48,139 bases of DNA, taken from positions 274 to 48,412 of the forward strand of contig PLYT01000099.1 of the NCBI GenBank assembly GCA_003153475.1, written 5' to 3'. The stretch's first letter is position 1. Each line of letters starts with the position of its first letter. This document shows positions 16,809-27,382 of this stretch, in pieces. The DNA is from Betaproteobacteria bacterium (GTDB taxonomy: Bacteria; Pseudomonadota; Gammaproteobacteria; Burkholderiales; Casimicrobiaceae). A program made the position numbers and the translations under genes. Under the pieces are notes generated by a model, which had not been told where the DNA came from, did no database searches, and saw only the letters and a list, made by a program, of their open reading frames with translations.

Positions 16809-17714
16809 ATGCTCGCGTTCATTCGTCGATTACATTTAAGGGCGATGACACCTGAACCAGCGGCTACCGTAAATCCGGAGCCGACTCACCGGCACGTCGA
16901 GGTTGAAGGGCTAAAGCTGCACTACCTGGACTGGGGCGGCGATTCGGACAAACGAACTTTCGTCTTGCTGCACGGCGGCGCCGCGCATGCGCACTGGTGG
17001 GACAGTGTCGCGCCGCTGCTTACGCCGTATGGCCGCGTGCTGGCACTCGATTTTCGCGGCCATGGCCGCAGCCAATGGGCGGTGCCACCGCATTACGGCC
17101 CGCCCGCGTATCTAAATGACGTCCACGGGCTTATCGAGAGCCTGCGCACGCGAGTGGTGCTGGTGGGGCATTCGATGGGCGGCGCGGTTGCGCAATGGGT
17201 CGCAGTGACGCACCCGGAGATGCTCGAGGCGTTGATCATCGTGGACGCGCCGCACGGACCGCCGCCGCTGTTGCGGCGCTTGATGTGGCGATGGCGCCGG
17301 CGCTCGCAAGGCGGCAAGCGCCCCGAGCTGCGCACAGCGTCCGACGTAATCAAGAAATTTCGACTGTCGCCACCCGGGACCAATCTGACGCGGCTGGAAT
17401 TGGAACGGCTCGCGCTGCACGGCGCAGAGCAGTTGCCCAACGGAAGGTGGGCGTTCCGCTTCGATCCTGAAACTCGCGCGTGGCGGAAACCCGGCGCACG
17501 GATGACGCGGCCGAAGCTCAAAAATATATCGATGCCGACGCTGCTGCTGCGCGGCGATCAAAGCGCACTGGTCAGTTCATCGCACGTGAAGCGGATGAAT
17601 CGGAAGATCCGCGGCTCCGTGTACAAAGAAATTCCGCACGCGTACCATCACGTGCCGCTCGACAACCCCGGCGACACTGCGTCCGCGATCATCGAATTCG
17701 TCGAACGCCTGTAG
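16809..17714 (+). CDS. Alpha/beta hydrolase
   Basis: 301 residues from the ATG at 16809. An in-frame TTG (16791) and an ATG (16845, after AAGGGC) are alternatives, and conserved sequence begins only near EVEGLKLHYLDWGG. Motifs are LLHGGAAHAHWWD (oxyanion region), the nucleophile elbow GHSMGG, the acid in LLLRGDQSALV and the catalytic His in the HAYHHVPLDNP segment. The general fold is certain, but esterase, epoxide hydrolase or lactonase activity cannot be told apart. It ends 8 nt before a convergent gene. Confidence 0.85.
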   Translation: MLAFIRRLHLRAMTPEPAATVNPEPTHRHVEVEGLKLHYLDWGGDSDKRTFVLLHGGAAHAHWWDSVAPLLTPYGRVLALDFRGHGRSQWAVPPHYGPPAYLNDVHGLIESLRTRVVLVGHSMGGAVAQWVAVTHPEMLEALIIVDAPHGPPPLLRRLMWRWRRRSQGGKRPELRTASDVIKKFRLSPPGTNLTRLELERLALHGAEQLPNGRWAFRFDPETRAWRKPGARMTRPKLKNISMPTLLLRGDQSALVSSSHVKRMNRKIRGSVYKEIPHAYHHVPLDNPGDTASAIIEFVERL

Positions 17715-17722
17715 CGGCAGCG

Positions 17723-18064
17723 CTACGCGCGCAGCAGGAAGTCGCTGAGATCCATCGCGTATTGCCCGTCGCTCAGCGTCATCGACTTGGGCGAGCGCTT
17801 GAGCATCAGGCGCGAGATATCCTGTCCGGCCGGCAGCCGATACACGATATCGCCGGCGCCCATCGAGAAAATTCGCACGCGTTCCTCACCGCGGCGTTCC
17901 TGCCCCGCCACTTCGTAGGAACTCACGTGAAAGACGAAGCCGCGCGCGCGCACCAGCGTGCCTTCCGTCTCCTCGATGACGCCCACGAAGATGCGCGTGT
18001 TGTCGTCCTTGAACAAGCGACGGTCGATCAGGACGATTCGGTCCCCCTCCGCGAGTGCCGCCAT
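17723..18064 (-). CDS. Conserved-looking hypothetical beta-rich protein
   Basis: 113 residues, strong SD (AGGAGGAATTCACG before the ATG at 18062-18064). The N-terminal half GDRIVLIDRRLFKDDNTRIF and VGVIEETEGTLVRARGFVFH alternates short strands as in a small SH3-like or PilZ-like barrel. The C-terminal half has RIFSMGAGDIVYRLPAGQDI. No family is recognised and no signal peptide is seen. It is downstream of the large TPR/PIN gene on the same strand but separated by 244 nt, so functional linkage is uncertain. Confidence 0.65.
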   Translation of the reverse strand: MAALAEGDRIVLIDRRLFKDDNTRIFVGVIEETEGTLVRARGFVFHVSSYEVAGQERRGEERVRIFSMGAGDIVYRLPAGQDISRLMLKRSPKSMTLSDGQYAMDLSDFLLRA

Positions 18065-18109
18065 CGTGAATTCCTCCTCTGCTCATGGCCCGTTGGCTGA
18101 AGCTGAATT

Positions 18110-18232
18110 TTACTCGATTGCGGGGGCAGACACGATGCGGCCCGGCACGCGTATCCGGCGGCGAATTTCCGCATCGGGAAAATCCAGCCTCCCGCGCAAT
18201 TGCGGAAGTCCGGAACGTAACTGCGAATGCAT
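18110..18232 (-). CDS. Possible 40-residue ORF
   Basis: The reading MHSQLRSGLPQLRGRLDFPD then AEIRRRIRVPGRIVSAPAIE has protein-like composition and fills the 244-nt gap between the TPR/PIN gene and the 113-residue gene. It has no SD and no recognised homology, so it may be spurious. The rest of this gap shows nothing. Confidence 0.2.
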   Translation of the reverse strand: MHSQLRSGLPQLRGRLDFPDAEIRRRIRVPGRIVSAPAIE

Positions 18233-18308
18233 TTAACGGGCAATGCCGCGCCGGCGGCGCCGGAAATTCGGCGCCACCGCGCAGCTATCGATCGATTCGG
18301 TCTATCAA

Positions 18309-21300
18309 TCAGGCACTCAATTGCATTTCGCTCTGCGCCGTCCAGCCGCGCACCACGTCGCTGAGCTCGCGCGCTCGAATCAGATCCAGCCCGAAGCGAA
18401 TCGGCAGCGACCGCGGCAGTGTTTCGATTACTTCGCGTCCGCCCGCGCGCAGCGCCAGCCGATCCAGCAGCCGCGAGGTCACGGTTCGCCGCTGCCCGCG
18501 CAAATACGGGTCGTTGTAAAGCTTGACGATCAATTCCGTGCCCAGCCGCATCGTGTCGGCCAGCGTCATCGTGTCGCTGGCAAAGGAATCGAGCGCCTGC
18601 TTGAGCGGGAACTGGTCCGGATTCCAGACCGCAACCGATCCCGCACGCATCAACGTCTCGACGCTGGGCGTGGTAAACGAGTATCCCCACCCGGCGAGCT
18701 TGGTGCTGGCCGTCGCCAGCTCCGCGGGATCCAGGTTGCCGGCCTTCGCCCGCGCCTGCAGCGCGGCTTCGGTCCACACCCGGCGCACGCCGAATTCGGT
18801 CTTCGCCAGATCGGCAAGAATCCGATCGTCGGTCCAGAGCACGTGCCCCGGCAGCGACGCCGTGACGATACTCTCGGCGCCATGACGGCCAAAGAAACCG
18901 ATGAGCCGATCGCGACGCTCGGGTTCGATTGCGGCCAGCACCGCGCCGTCGCGCACGCGGCAGACCGACTGCAGTGCGTCGGCAAGTCCCTTCAACTGGA
19001 TGTCCGCGCGTTTGCCGTCGTTGGCGTTGCCGGTGATCGATGCCGAGAATCCCGGCGGCAGGCGCAGCAACGTGTCTTCGAATGCCAGGCGGCGCAGTTC
19101 GGCCAGCGTTGCCTGCGAAATTACGAATTGCTTCGGCCATGTCGCCAGCAGCGAGAGCCGGCCGAGCATGCACAGCGTGGCAATCGCGGTGAGATCGAGC
19201 ACCACGGCGTTAGCGCGCTCAAAGGCTCCCAGAGCCACTGCCAGCTCTTCCGCAGAGCCCGTGCAGCATTTGATAGGCGCCTCGGGCCGCTGCGCCAGGA
19301 CGAATACCGTCTGGAGATCGTTCAGGTTGATCCGCTCCGCCACGGCATGAATCGGCACCGGCTTGGTCGAGTAAGTGCGTTCGGCAAGTTTGAGCGCGTC
19401 CTCGCGTTTGCCGGTCCCGTTGCCGACGCTGTGAACATTGCCGTTCCCGTTCGCCGCGGTCAAATCGAAAAATGGCTCGAAGCCGTCCTGCATCTCGCTC
19501 CACGGAATAACTTCCGCGCGCGCCTGCGTCGCCTCAATTTCCGGCTGGCCCGGAAAGCGCGCCTGCCAGTTGAGCAGGCAGTCCATGTAGCGCCACGAGT
19601 ACTTGCTGATCATCTGCTTGACGGTGGCGTTGCGCCGGCTGAAGCGTCCCTCCGGCAATTGGAACTTATCGCCCGCCTTCTTGCCTTTCAGCGCGCGAGT
19701 CATCGGATGCTGCGGGCCGTATTCGTCGAGCGCTTCATCGGCATCGCTCGCGTCCTCGAGCACGATCCATCGCTCGGCGGTGGAATTTTCCTCGATAAAT
19801 GAAACCGCGGTCCCCGGCATCGCCGTGTCGAAGTCCGGCACGTGCGGCATCGGGCCGACCGGTCCCAATGCAGTCAGATACGCGCGATGCGAATCGACGT
19901 TGCCAGCCTGGCGGTGCAGCAGTTCGTAAGCGTAGGCGAGCGCTTCGTTGGCGCGTCCGCCGTCACGCATGAACTGCACTGCGGCGCGGCCGAGTGCCGG
20001 CGCAATCTCGCGCGGCGACGGCATCGCATTCGGATCGGCGACGACCAGGTCCACCTTCCCCAAACGCGCCGCTACGATCGAGCGACGCAGCTTCATCACG
20101 CGATCCTCGGGATGCTCCCGCAGATAGTTTTCGATCGCGGCGAGCGCTGCCTCGGGATCGTTGCGCTCGAGCTTGTCGAGATTAGCCAGCGGATCGGAGT
20201 TCTCGGCCGGTTCCTCGAGATGAAGCTGGCGGCTCAGATCGGTCACGATATCTTCGCGGCCGAGACGGGTCGCGCAATCGAACAGCCGGCGCGTGTCGGT
20301 GCCGGCGCTGCCCACCGGCGCGAGCGCCTGCCACAGCGGCAGCGCCGCGTTGTAACGTCCAAGGTCATGCAGCAGCGCCGCGAGTTTGCGCCGATTGTCG
20401 GGCGAAGTGTCGGGCGCGAGCGCGGCCAAAGCGTCGTCGGCAGACTTCGAGGCCTCGCCGAACTTGCCCTGCGCCAGGCGCAGGCTGGCGCGCAGCGTCA
20501 GCAGCGTAACTTTCGGCAGGCGCCCGTCGGCAATCGCGCTCAGCAGCGAGTCCGCCTCGTGATAACGCTCCATCGACGCCAACGCATCCACTGCGCATGC
20601 GACGGCGAACGGGAAGTCGCCGCCCGGAATCGATTCGGGACGTGCAATCGCGCGCATCAGCAGTTCGACCGCTTCCTGCAAGTCGCCCGGTTGGTCGCGC
20701 TCACGCAGCGTGACCGCCAGGTGATATTCGGTGTCGTCGCGACCGCCAACGGCGGCGGCGCGGCGCAGCACTTCGATCGCCTCGTTCAGACTGCCGCGCG
20801 AGCGCAGCACGATTCCGTACTCGCACAGGCCGTTGGCGTCCTCACGCTCCAGGCCGTGCGCCTGCTCGATATCCTTGCCGGCGCCGTCGGTATCGCGCAG
20901 CGCAATCCGCGCCTGCGCGCGGCCGATGAGCGACTGTACTTCGCCCGCTGCCGAGCCCTCGGTCTGCGCCAGCGTCAGCGCCTGCGTGAAGCATCCTTCG
21001 GCTTCGCGCACGCGGCTCTCGTCGTTGTGCGGCGGCGTTTCGGTGGCGCCGGCGCCGCCCGCTTCGAGCTCGCCGAGCAAAATCGCCTGGCCGAGCACCA
21101 GCCACGGAACGGAATTGTTCGGCAACGCTGCGCTCGCCAGGCGCGCGTAGCGCTCCGCGCGATCGAAATGCCCGTCGAGCAGCGCGCGCCGCGCCATCAC
21201 GACCGCCACTTCGGGATCGGAGGAGAGTTCGGGCGCCACACTTTCCTCGAGCGCTTTCGCATCGAGCGTTCGCGGCGCATTGTTCAGCCACAGCGCAACG

Positions 21301-22169
21301 GCGCGGCCGCTGCTCGGAAACTGCATCCGCAGTTTGTCCGCCAGCGCAAATGCGCGATCGCGCTCGCCGAGCAATTCATGCGCCAGCGCCTCATTGGTGC
21401 AGGCGTTTTCATCGTCGGCCTGCAACGACTTGGCCGCGATGAACAGCATCGCCGCCTTGCGCCGCTCGCCTTCCTTCAACCACGCCGCGCCAAGATACGA
21501 CAGCACCCGGAACTTGTGCGCGTTCGAAAGCGTGCTCCACTTCTGTTCGCGCAGTCGCAGCAGCGCGAGCCTGGCCAATTGATGCTGGCGGCTTTCAAGA
21601 AAAGCCGCGGCGGCCGAGATCTCCTCTCCCAGTGCATCGGACGGTCCCGCCGCCGCGGGCTCACAGCGCGCCTCCAGATGCACCACCGCGTCGGCGCGCG
21701 TCAGGGCCTGGCGCTTGGCGGCGGTGCCAAACTCGGTCAGAATCTGCGGATACTCGTCCAGCAGCTGCTCGATATCGTCCCAGGTCAGGACCTCGATTGC
21801 GGAAATCGTGCCGGCACGGTTCGCACGATTGAGGTCGAACAGCGAGCGCTGCAGGCCGTCGGGCTTGGAACCCGTGGTCGCGATCACGAAGCGCCCGATT
21901 GGAAGCTTCAGGCTCGCGGCCCGCTCGACGGCATCCTTGATCTCGGCGACGGACAGTTCCGACCGCGCGTCGCGCAGCTCGCACTTGACCGCGGCCAGCC
22001 GTGGCCGTCCGCTGATCTCGACGAGGTTAATCCCCTTTTCGGCGCGTTCCGGGTCGCGGTAGCGCTCGAGTTGGGGAAGCTGCCAGTGACGCCGCAGCAG
22101 CTTCAGACAGAGTCTTTCGAACTCGTCTGCACTCCTGGGCAGCGGATATCCCGGGGCGAATTTAGCCAT
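18309..22169 (-). CDS. Multidomain protein: degenerate Mrr-like domain, TPR solenoid, Gre-C-like domain, PIN nuclease
   Basis: 1286 residues from the ATG at 22167-22169; the frame is open 24 codons further to a GTG. Numbering below includes those 24. Residues 37-173 follow the type IV restriction Mrr pattern (FERLCLKLLRRHW, GINLVEI, AAVKCELRD, FVIATTGSKPDGLQ, VLTWDDIEQLL), but the usual catalytic Asp and the QxK are replaced (Asn72, Lys86/Glu88), so it is probably a non-cleaving binding module. About 205-790 is a TPR-type solenoid. About 805-875 resembles the C-terminal domain of GreA/GreB (PGTAVSFIEE, HPMTRALKGKKAGDKFQL). About 1010-1165 is a PIN domain with VVLD (Asp1016), TLAEL (Glu1048), WTDDRILADL (Asp1138/1139/1144). 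A helical tail follows. A possible TTCACA-17-TAGTAA promoter leaves only about 10 nt of leader. Divergent from abcF. The role is inferred: stress- or phage-responsive RNase that contacts RNA polymerase. Confidence 0.8.
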   Translation of the reverse strand: MAKFAPGYPLPRSADEFERLCLKLLRRHWQLPQLERYRDPERAEKGINLVEISGRPRLAAVKCELRDARSELSVAEIKDAVERAASLKLPIGRFVIATTGSKPDGLQRSLFDLNRANRAGTISAIEVLTWDDIEQLLDEYPQILTEFGTAAKRQALTRADAVVHLEARCEPAAAGPSDALGEEISAAAAFLESRQHQLARLALLRLREQKWSTLSNAHKFRVLSYLGAAWLKEGERRKAAMLFIAAKSLQADDENACTNEALAHELLGERDRAFALADKLRMQFPSSGRAVALWLNNAPRTLDAKALEESVAPELSSDPEVAVVMARRALLDGHFDRAERYARLASAALPNNSVPWLVLGQAILLGELEAGGAGATETPPHNDESRVREAEGCFTQALTLAQTEGSAAGEVQSLIGRAQARIALRDTDGAGKDIEQAHGLEREDANGLCEYGIVLRSRGSLNEAIEVLRRAAAVGGRDDTEYHLAVTLRERDQPGDLQEAVELLMRAIARPESIPGGDFPFAVACAVDALASMERYHEADSLLSAIADGRLPKVTLLTLRASLRLAQGKFGEASKSADDALAALAPDTSPDNRRKLAALLHDLGRYNAALPLWQALAPVGSAGTDTRRLFDCATRLGREDIVTDLSRQLHLEEPAENSDPLANLDKLERNDPEAALAAIENYLREHPEDRVMKLRRSIVAARLGKVDLVVADPNAMPSPREIAPALGRAAVQFMRDGGRANEALAYAYELLHRQAGNVDSHRAYLTALGPVGPMPHVPDFDTAMPGTAVSFIEENSTAERWIVLEDASDADEALDEYGPQHPMTRALKGKKAGDKFQLPEGRFSRRNATVKQMISKYSWRYMDCLLNWQARFPGQPEIEATQARAEVIPWSEMQDGFEPFFDLTAANGNGNVHSVGNGTGKREDALKLAERTYSTKPVPIHAVAERINLNDLQTVFVLAQRPEAPIKCCTGSAEELAVALGAFERANAVVLDLTAIATLCMLGRLSLLATWPKQFVISQATLAELRRLAFEDTLLRLPPGFSASITGNANDGKRADIQLKGLADALQSVCRVRDGAVLAAIEPERRDRLIGFFGRHGAESIVTASLPGHVLWTDDRILADLAKTEFGVRRVWTEAALQARAKAGNLDPAELATASTKLAGWGYSFTTPSVETLMRAGSVAVWNPDQFPLKQALDSFASDTMTLADTMRLGTELIVKLYNDPYLRGQRRTVTSRLLDRLALRAGGREVIETLPRSLPIRFGLDLIRARELSDVVRGWTAQSEMQLSA

Positions 22170-22282
22170 AGTGTAACATTTACTAACAGATTGGCGGGTT
22201 GCTGTGAAGACCCGCAACCACGGCCGCGCGCGGGGGGTCACTTTCGAGCCTCGCGCACCGCTGGTAGGATTACTTTTTTGCC

Positions 22283-24280
<1,998 letters not shown>

Positions 24281-24296
24281 GAGCGAAAAACGATGG

Positions 24297-24518
24297 TATG
24301 CGGGGCTCGCGCCCCGCACCCCGGCAGGGCACTGCCCTGCACCCGGTGTAGGAAAAGAAAAATAGGATGCGGCCGCAACGGCCTGTTAGAACTTTAGGCG
24401 CGAAGACGCGAAGCGGGCGCTTCCGAGCGCATCGGCGCAGGCATGTGCCAGTGGCACTACCCGAGACGGAGCGAACGCGTAGTCGAGGGAGACTTAGAGT
24501 GCCGCGAGCCCCGCGTAC
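24297..24518 (+). repeat. Dispersed GC-hairpin element, copy C
   Basis: Full-length copy bounded by TATGCGGGGCTCGCG and, inverted, CGCGAGCCCCGCGTA. Internal hairpins are GCGGGGCTCGCGCCCCGC and GCAGGGCACTGCCCTGC. It differs from copy D mainly by about 16 extra bases (near TGTGCCAGTGGCACT). It lies exactly between convergent genes (abcF stop and epoxide hydrolase stop) and could end both transcripts. Confidence 0.8.
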
Positions 24519-24535
24519 AATCAATTCTCTCCGCG

Positions 24536-25693
24536 CTATTGCTGACCTTTGAAAAACTCCCGCACGTCGGCAGCGAGCAGCCCCGGTTCTTCCATCGCCG
24601 CAAAATGCCCGCCCTTGGGCATCACGGTCCAGCGCTGGATATTGTACGCACGCTCGGCCCAATGTCGTGGTGGGCGCACGAGTTCGGCGGGAAACAACGC
24701 AAACGCCGTCGGCGCCTCGATTCGAGTGCCCGGCTTGAGCCGCCACGGATGGTGCCGCGCTTCGTAGTAGAGCCGCGTCGAAGAATTTATCGACTGCGTG
24801 ATCCAGTAGATCATCACGTTCGTCAGCAACTCGTCGCGGGTGAAACTTTTCTCCAGCTCGCCGTGACAGTCGCTCCAGGTGCGGAACTTCTCGACGATCC
24901 ACGCGCACAGTCCGGCCGGCGAGTCGTTCAATCCGTATGCCAGCGTCTGCGGCTTGGTGCCCTGAATCCACTGGTAGCCGGTCTCATGGGTGCGGAATTT
25001 TTCCAAGTCAGCCAGGAAAACTTTCTCTTCCGCCGTTAACTCGGGAGCATTGCGGCCCTCGGCCGGGCCGACCGCAATCATGTTGAGATGAATCCCGTAC
25101 ACGCTGGCGGCGTGCACCTCGCCGATTCGCGACGTTATCGCCGCGCCCCAGTCGCCGCCCTGCACCGCGTAGCGATTGTAGCCGAGCACCTGCGTTATCA
25201 GCTTGTGAAAAATATCGGCCATCGCCTGGATATTCATCGCACGGGCACGCGCGTGATCCGAAAATCCGTAGCCCGGCAGCGACGGCGCTATCACGGTGAA
25301 CGAATCCTTCGCGTCGCCGCCGTGCGCCGCCGGATCGGTGAGCATCGGGATAATCTTCATGAACTCGTAGATCGATCCTGGCCATCCGTGAATCAGCACC
25401 AGCGGCTTGGGATTCGGTCCCTTGCCTTTCTCGTGGATGAAATGGATTCCCAGCCCGTCGATGTCAGCTTTGAAGTGCGCGAAGCGGTTGATCTCGCGCT
25501 CATTGGCGCGCCAGTCGTATTTTGTCCTCCAGTACTCAACCAGTTCCATTACGTAGGCGAGATTCGCTCCATACTCCCACCCAGTATCGGGCACCGCGTC
25601 GGGAAATCGTGTGCGCGTCAGCCGCTCCTTGAGGTCGGCAATCACCGCGTCGGGCACTGCGATACGAAACGGAACCGCCTTTCCATCTGCCAT
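24536..25693 (-). CDS. Epoxide hydrolase (EHN-domain, microsomal-type)
   Basis: 385 residues. The N-terminal EHN domain (FRIAVPDAVIADLKERLTRT) leads into an alpha/beta hydrolase with HGWPGS (102-107), nucleophile Asp181 in GGDWG and His363 in GGHFAAMEEP. It converts epoxides to vicinal diols through an alkyl-enzyme intermediate. Cytoplasmic; full length for the family. The start is the ATG at 25691-25693. With the neighbouring oxidoreductases and GSTs it suggests handling of epoxidised hydrocarbons. It is flanked on both sides by copies of the dispersed element, an arrangement that could permit deletion or inversion by recombination. Confidence 0.92.
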   Translation of the reverse strand: MADGKAVPFRIAVPDAVIADLKERLTRTRFPDAVPDTGWEYGANLAYVMELVEYWRTKYDWRANEREINRFAHFKADIDGLGIHFIHEKGKGPNPKPLVLIHGWPGSIYEFMKIIPMLTDPAAHGGDAKDSFTVIAPSLPGYGFSDHARARAMNIQAMADIFHKLITQVLGYNRYAVQGGDWGAAITSRIGEVHAASVYGIHLNMIAVGPAEGRNAPELTAEEKVFLADLEKFRTHETGYQWIQGTKPQTLAYGLNDSPAGLCAWIVEKFRTWSDCHGELEKSFTRDELLTNVMIYWITQSINSSTRLYYEARHHPWRLKPGTRIEAPTAFALFPAELVRPPRHWAERAYNIQRWTVMPKGGHFAAMEEPGLLAADVREFFKGQQ

Positions 25694-25797
25694 GTTAGCT
25701 GTACCTCGGATTTTGGTCTCGGGATTACGGCCAAAGTGCTACAAGGAATCGTGTGATTTCGTCAACCCGATTTCCCGCGCCGGCGCACCCGCGCGCA

Positions 25798-26012
25798 ATT
25801 GTATGCGGGGCTCGCGCCCCGCACCCCCGGCAGGGCACTGCCCTGCACCCGGTGTAGGAAAAGAAAAACAGGATGCGGCCGCAACGGCCTGTTAGAACTA
25901 TAGGCGCGAAGACGCGAAGCGGGCGCTTCCGAGCGCAACGCCGCAGGCGTACCCGAGGCGGAGCGAACGCGTAGTCGAGGGAGACTTAGAGTGCCGCGAG
26001 CCCCGCATACAA
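25798..26012 (+). repeat. Dispersed GC-hairpin element, copy D (best preserved)
   Basis: About 215 bp with terminal inverted repeats: ATTGTATGCGGGGCTCGCG at the left and its complement at the right (CGCGAGCCCCGCATACAAT). Same orientation as copy C and nearly identical apart from a short indel. It occupies most of the 25694-26020 gap. No coding capacity is visible; the size and terminal repeats are MITE-like. Confidence 0.8.
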
Positions 26013-26020
26013 TCGATCGC

Positions 26021-26548
26021 CTATCGTTGCTCGGCCGCCGCCGCGGTCTGCGACTCCGCGTAGCGCTTGAGGCCCCAGGTCGCCCACGAGCGCAGCTTCG
26101 GATCGGTCTCGTCGCGCAGGATGCAGCGGAATATTTTGGCGATGCGCCGTTGCGGCTTTTGAATCGCCAGCGTCAGCGCCGCGGTACGGCGCACCTTGAT
26201 GCTCTTATCCTCGCGCAGCCTTTCGGCAAGCAACGGCACCGCGTCGATCGGATTCTCACCGTTCTTGCATCGGTCGCATCCGAGCGAATGCACCGCCGCC
26301 TTGCGAACCTTCAGCTTCGGATCGTGCAGCGTCAGCACCAGGCGCCGCAGCGATTCGACGTCCCAATTGTGGTCGAGAAACATCGCGCACCGCTGCCGCA
26401 CTCGCCACTCGGGATGCGACAGACCGGCGCGGATTTCCGGCAGCGCGTCGTCGCCCGCTTTCTGCAACTCAGTCCACGCGCCGAGCAACGTCTCGCGGTT
26501 GGCAAGCTGTTCGACGTATCGCGAAATATTCTGTTTTTGCTCTGCCAT
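26021..26548 (-). CDS. HEAT-repeat protein
   Basis: 175 residues from the ATG at 26546-26548, with GGAGG 8 nt upstream. Successive HEAT-like helical pairs are visible (LPEIRAGLSHPEWRVRQRCA, LRRLVLTLHDPKLKVRKAAV, LLAERLREDKSIKVRRTAAL, FRCILRDETDPKLRSWATWG), covering most of the protein. The repeats probably form a small curved scaffold for protein contacts. A CDRCK segment might bind metal. The specific role is unknown. The gene has a long leader with a strong hairpin (26593-26639) and a probable promoter at 26773-26800. Confidence 0.8.
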   Translation of the reverse strand: MAEQKQNISRYVEQLANRETLLGAWTELQKAGDDALPEIRAGLSHPEWRVRQRCAMFLDHNWDVESLRRLVLTLHDPKLKVRKAAVHSLGCDRCKNGENPIDAVPLLAERLREDKSIKVRRTAALTLAIQKPQRRIAKIFRCILRDETDPKLRSWATWGLKRYAESQTAAAAEQR

Positions 26549-26592
26549 TTTTTTTCCTCCAGCCGCCGAATCCCGCGCCCGCAAACGAATTA

Positions 26593-26639
26593 ACCCCGTG
26601 TTTGCCTGACCGGATATTCGGTCTGACGAACACGGGGTG
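26593..26639 (-). promoter_or_regulatory. Long two-part hairpin in the leader of the HEAT-repeat gene
   Basis: ACCCCGTGTTTG (26593-26604) pairs with CGAACACGGGGT (26628-26639, one G-T type mismatch), and inside it GACCG (26608-26612) pairs with CGGTC (26619-26623), with symmetric 3-nt internal loops. It lies between the probable promoter and the start codon. It could be an attenuator, an RNA-protein binding site, or a terminator of a short leader RNA. Confidence 0.5.
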
Positions 26640-26772
26640 TCCCCGTCTTCGCTCGGGCGATGCGCCGAAACTTTCAGCGCCAGGGCCCGGATATGTTTAC
26701 GCCGCCGTGTCGGACGTCAGCGACCGCTGGTTTAGGGCGGCCGTCTTCCCTCGCGGCACGGTCGGCATACCG

Positions 26773-26800
26773 ATCATAGTACCGCGCGATATGCAGTCAA
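26773..26800 (-). promoter_or_regulatory. Sigma70-like promoter, TTGACT-16-TATGAT
   Basis: On the minus strand, TTGACT (26800-26795) and TATGAT (26778-26773) are separated by 16 bp. It points to the HEAT-repeat gene and predicts a leader of about 218 nt. No ORF in the leader is convincing. Confidence 0.5.
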
Positions 26801-26828
26801 TATGTGAAATCAAAAATCGCGCGGCCGG

Positions 26829-27272
26829 CTATTTCTTCGCGAGCGCTTCCTTCGCGAGTTCGCTGGCTGTCTTGCCGTCCAGCCTGGCGCCGAACTTTTC
26901 GCGCAGGGCCTTCATGATGGCGCCCATCTGCGACGCGCCACCCGCCATCGCCGCCGCAATTTCAGCACGCACTTGGTCGGCCGATGCCGTCGCGGGCAGA
27001 TACGACTCGAGAATCCTCGCTTCAATCTCATTCTGCTCGATCAAATCGACGCGCGCCGCCTTGCGCGCGAACTCGAGCGACTCTTCGCGCTTGGCCCGTT
27101 CGCGTTTGAAGATTTGCAGAATCTCGTCCGTGGTCGCTTCGGTGTTGGGCGCCCGCTTCTCGGCTTTTTCGAGCCTCGAAATCTCCGTCATCACTCCGCG
27201 CAGCGTCATCGTGCGCAGCTTGTCGCCGCTTTTCATCGCGGCCTTCAAATCAGCCTGGATTTTTTGTTTCAC
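26829..27272 (-). CDS. yqeY: GatB/YqeY domain protein
   Basis: 147 residues, full length for the YqeY family. It has the typical start MKQKIQADLKAAMKSGDKLR with TMTLRGVMTEI, then ESYLPATASADQVRAEIAAA and a C-terminal tail-domain pattern MGAIMKALREKFGARLDGK. The domain matches the tRNA-binding tail of GatB, so a role in tRNA amidation or tRNA binding is assumed, though YqeY function is not well settled. The start is a GTG (27270-27272) without clear SD. A gap of 110 nt separates it from the upstream secreted-protein gene. Confidence 0.93.
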   Translation of the reverse strand: MKQKIQADLKAAMKSGDKLRTMTLRGVMTEISRLEKAEKRAPNTEATTDEILQIFKRERAKREESLEFARKAARVDLIEQNEIEARILESYLPATASADQVRAEIAAAMAGGASQMGAIMKALREKFGARLDGKTASELAKEALAKK

Positions 27273-27382
27273 AATTTGGATTTCTGTTTCGCGATGCTTG
27301 CAGCGCGACGCGGCCCGCGAATTCGCGAGCCGGAGTCCGCCGCTGTCCGAGTATCAGTACCGGCGGCTGTTTCGGCGTCCGC

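Noticed and set aside
26585-26828. tRNA, SRP or 6S RNA in the leader region
   Set aside because: No cloverleaf or known conserved core was found; only the hairpin and promoter are supported.
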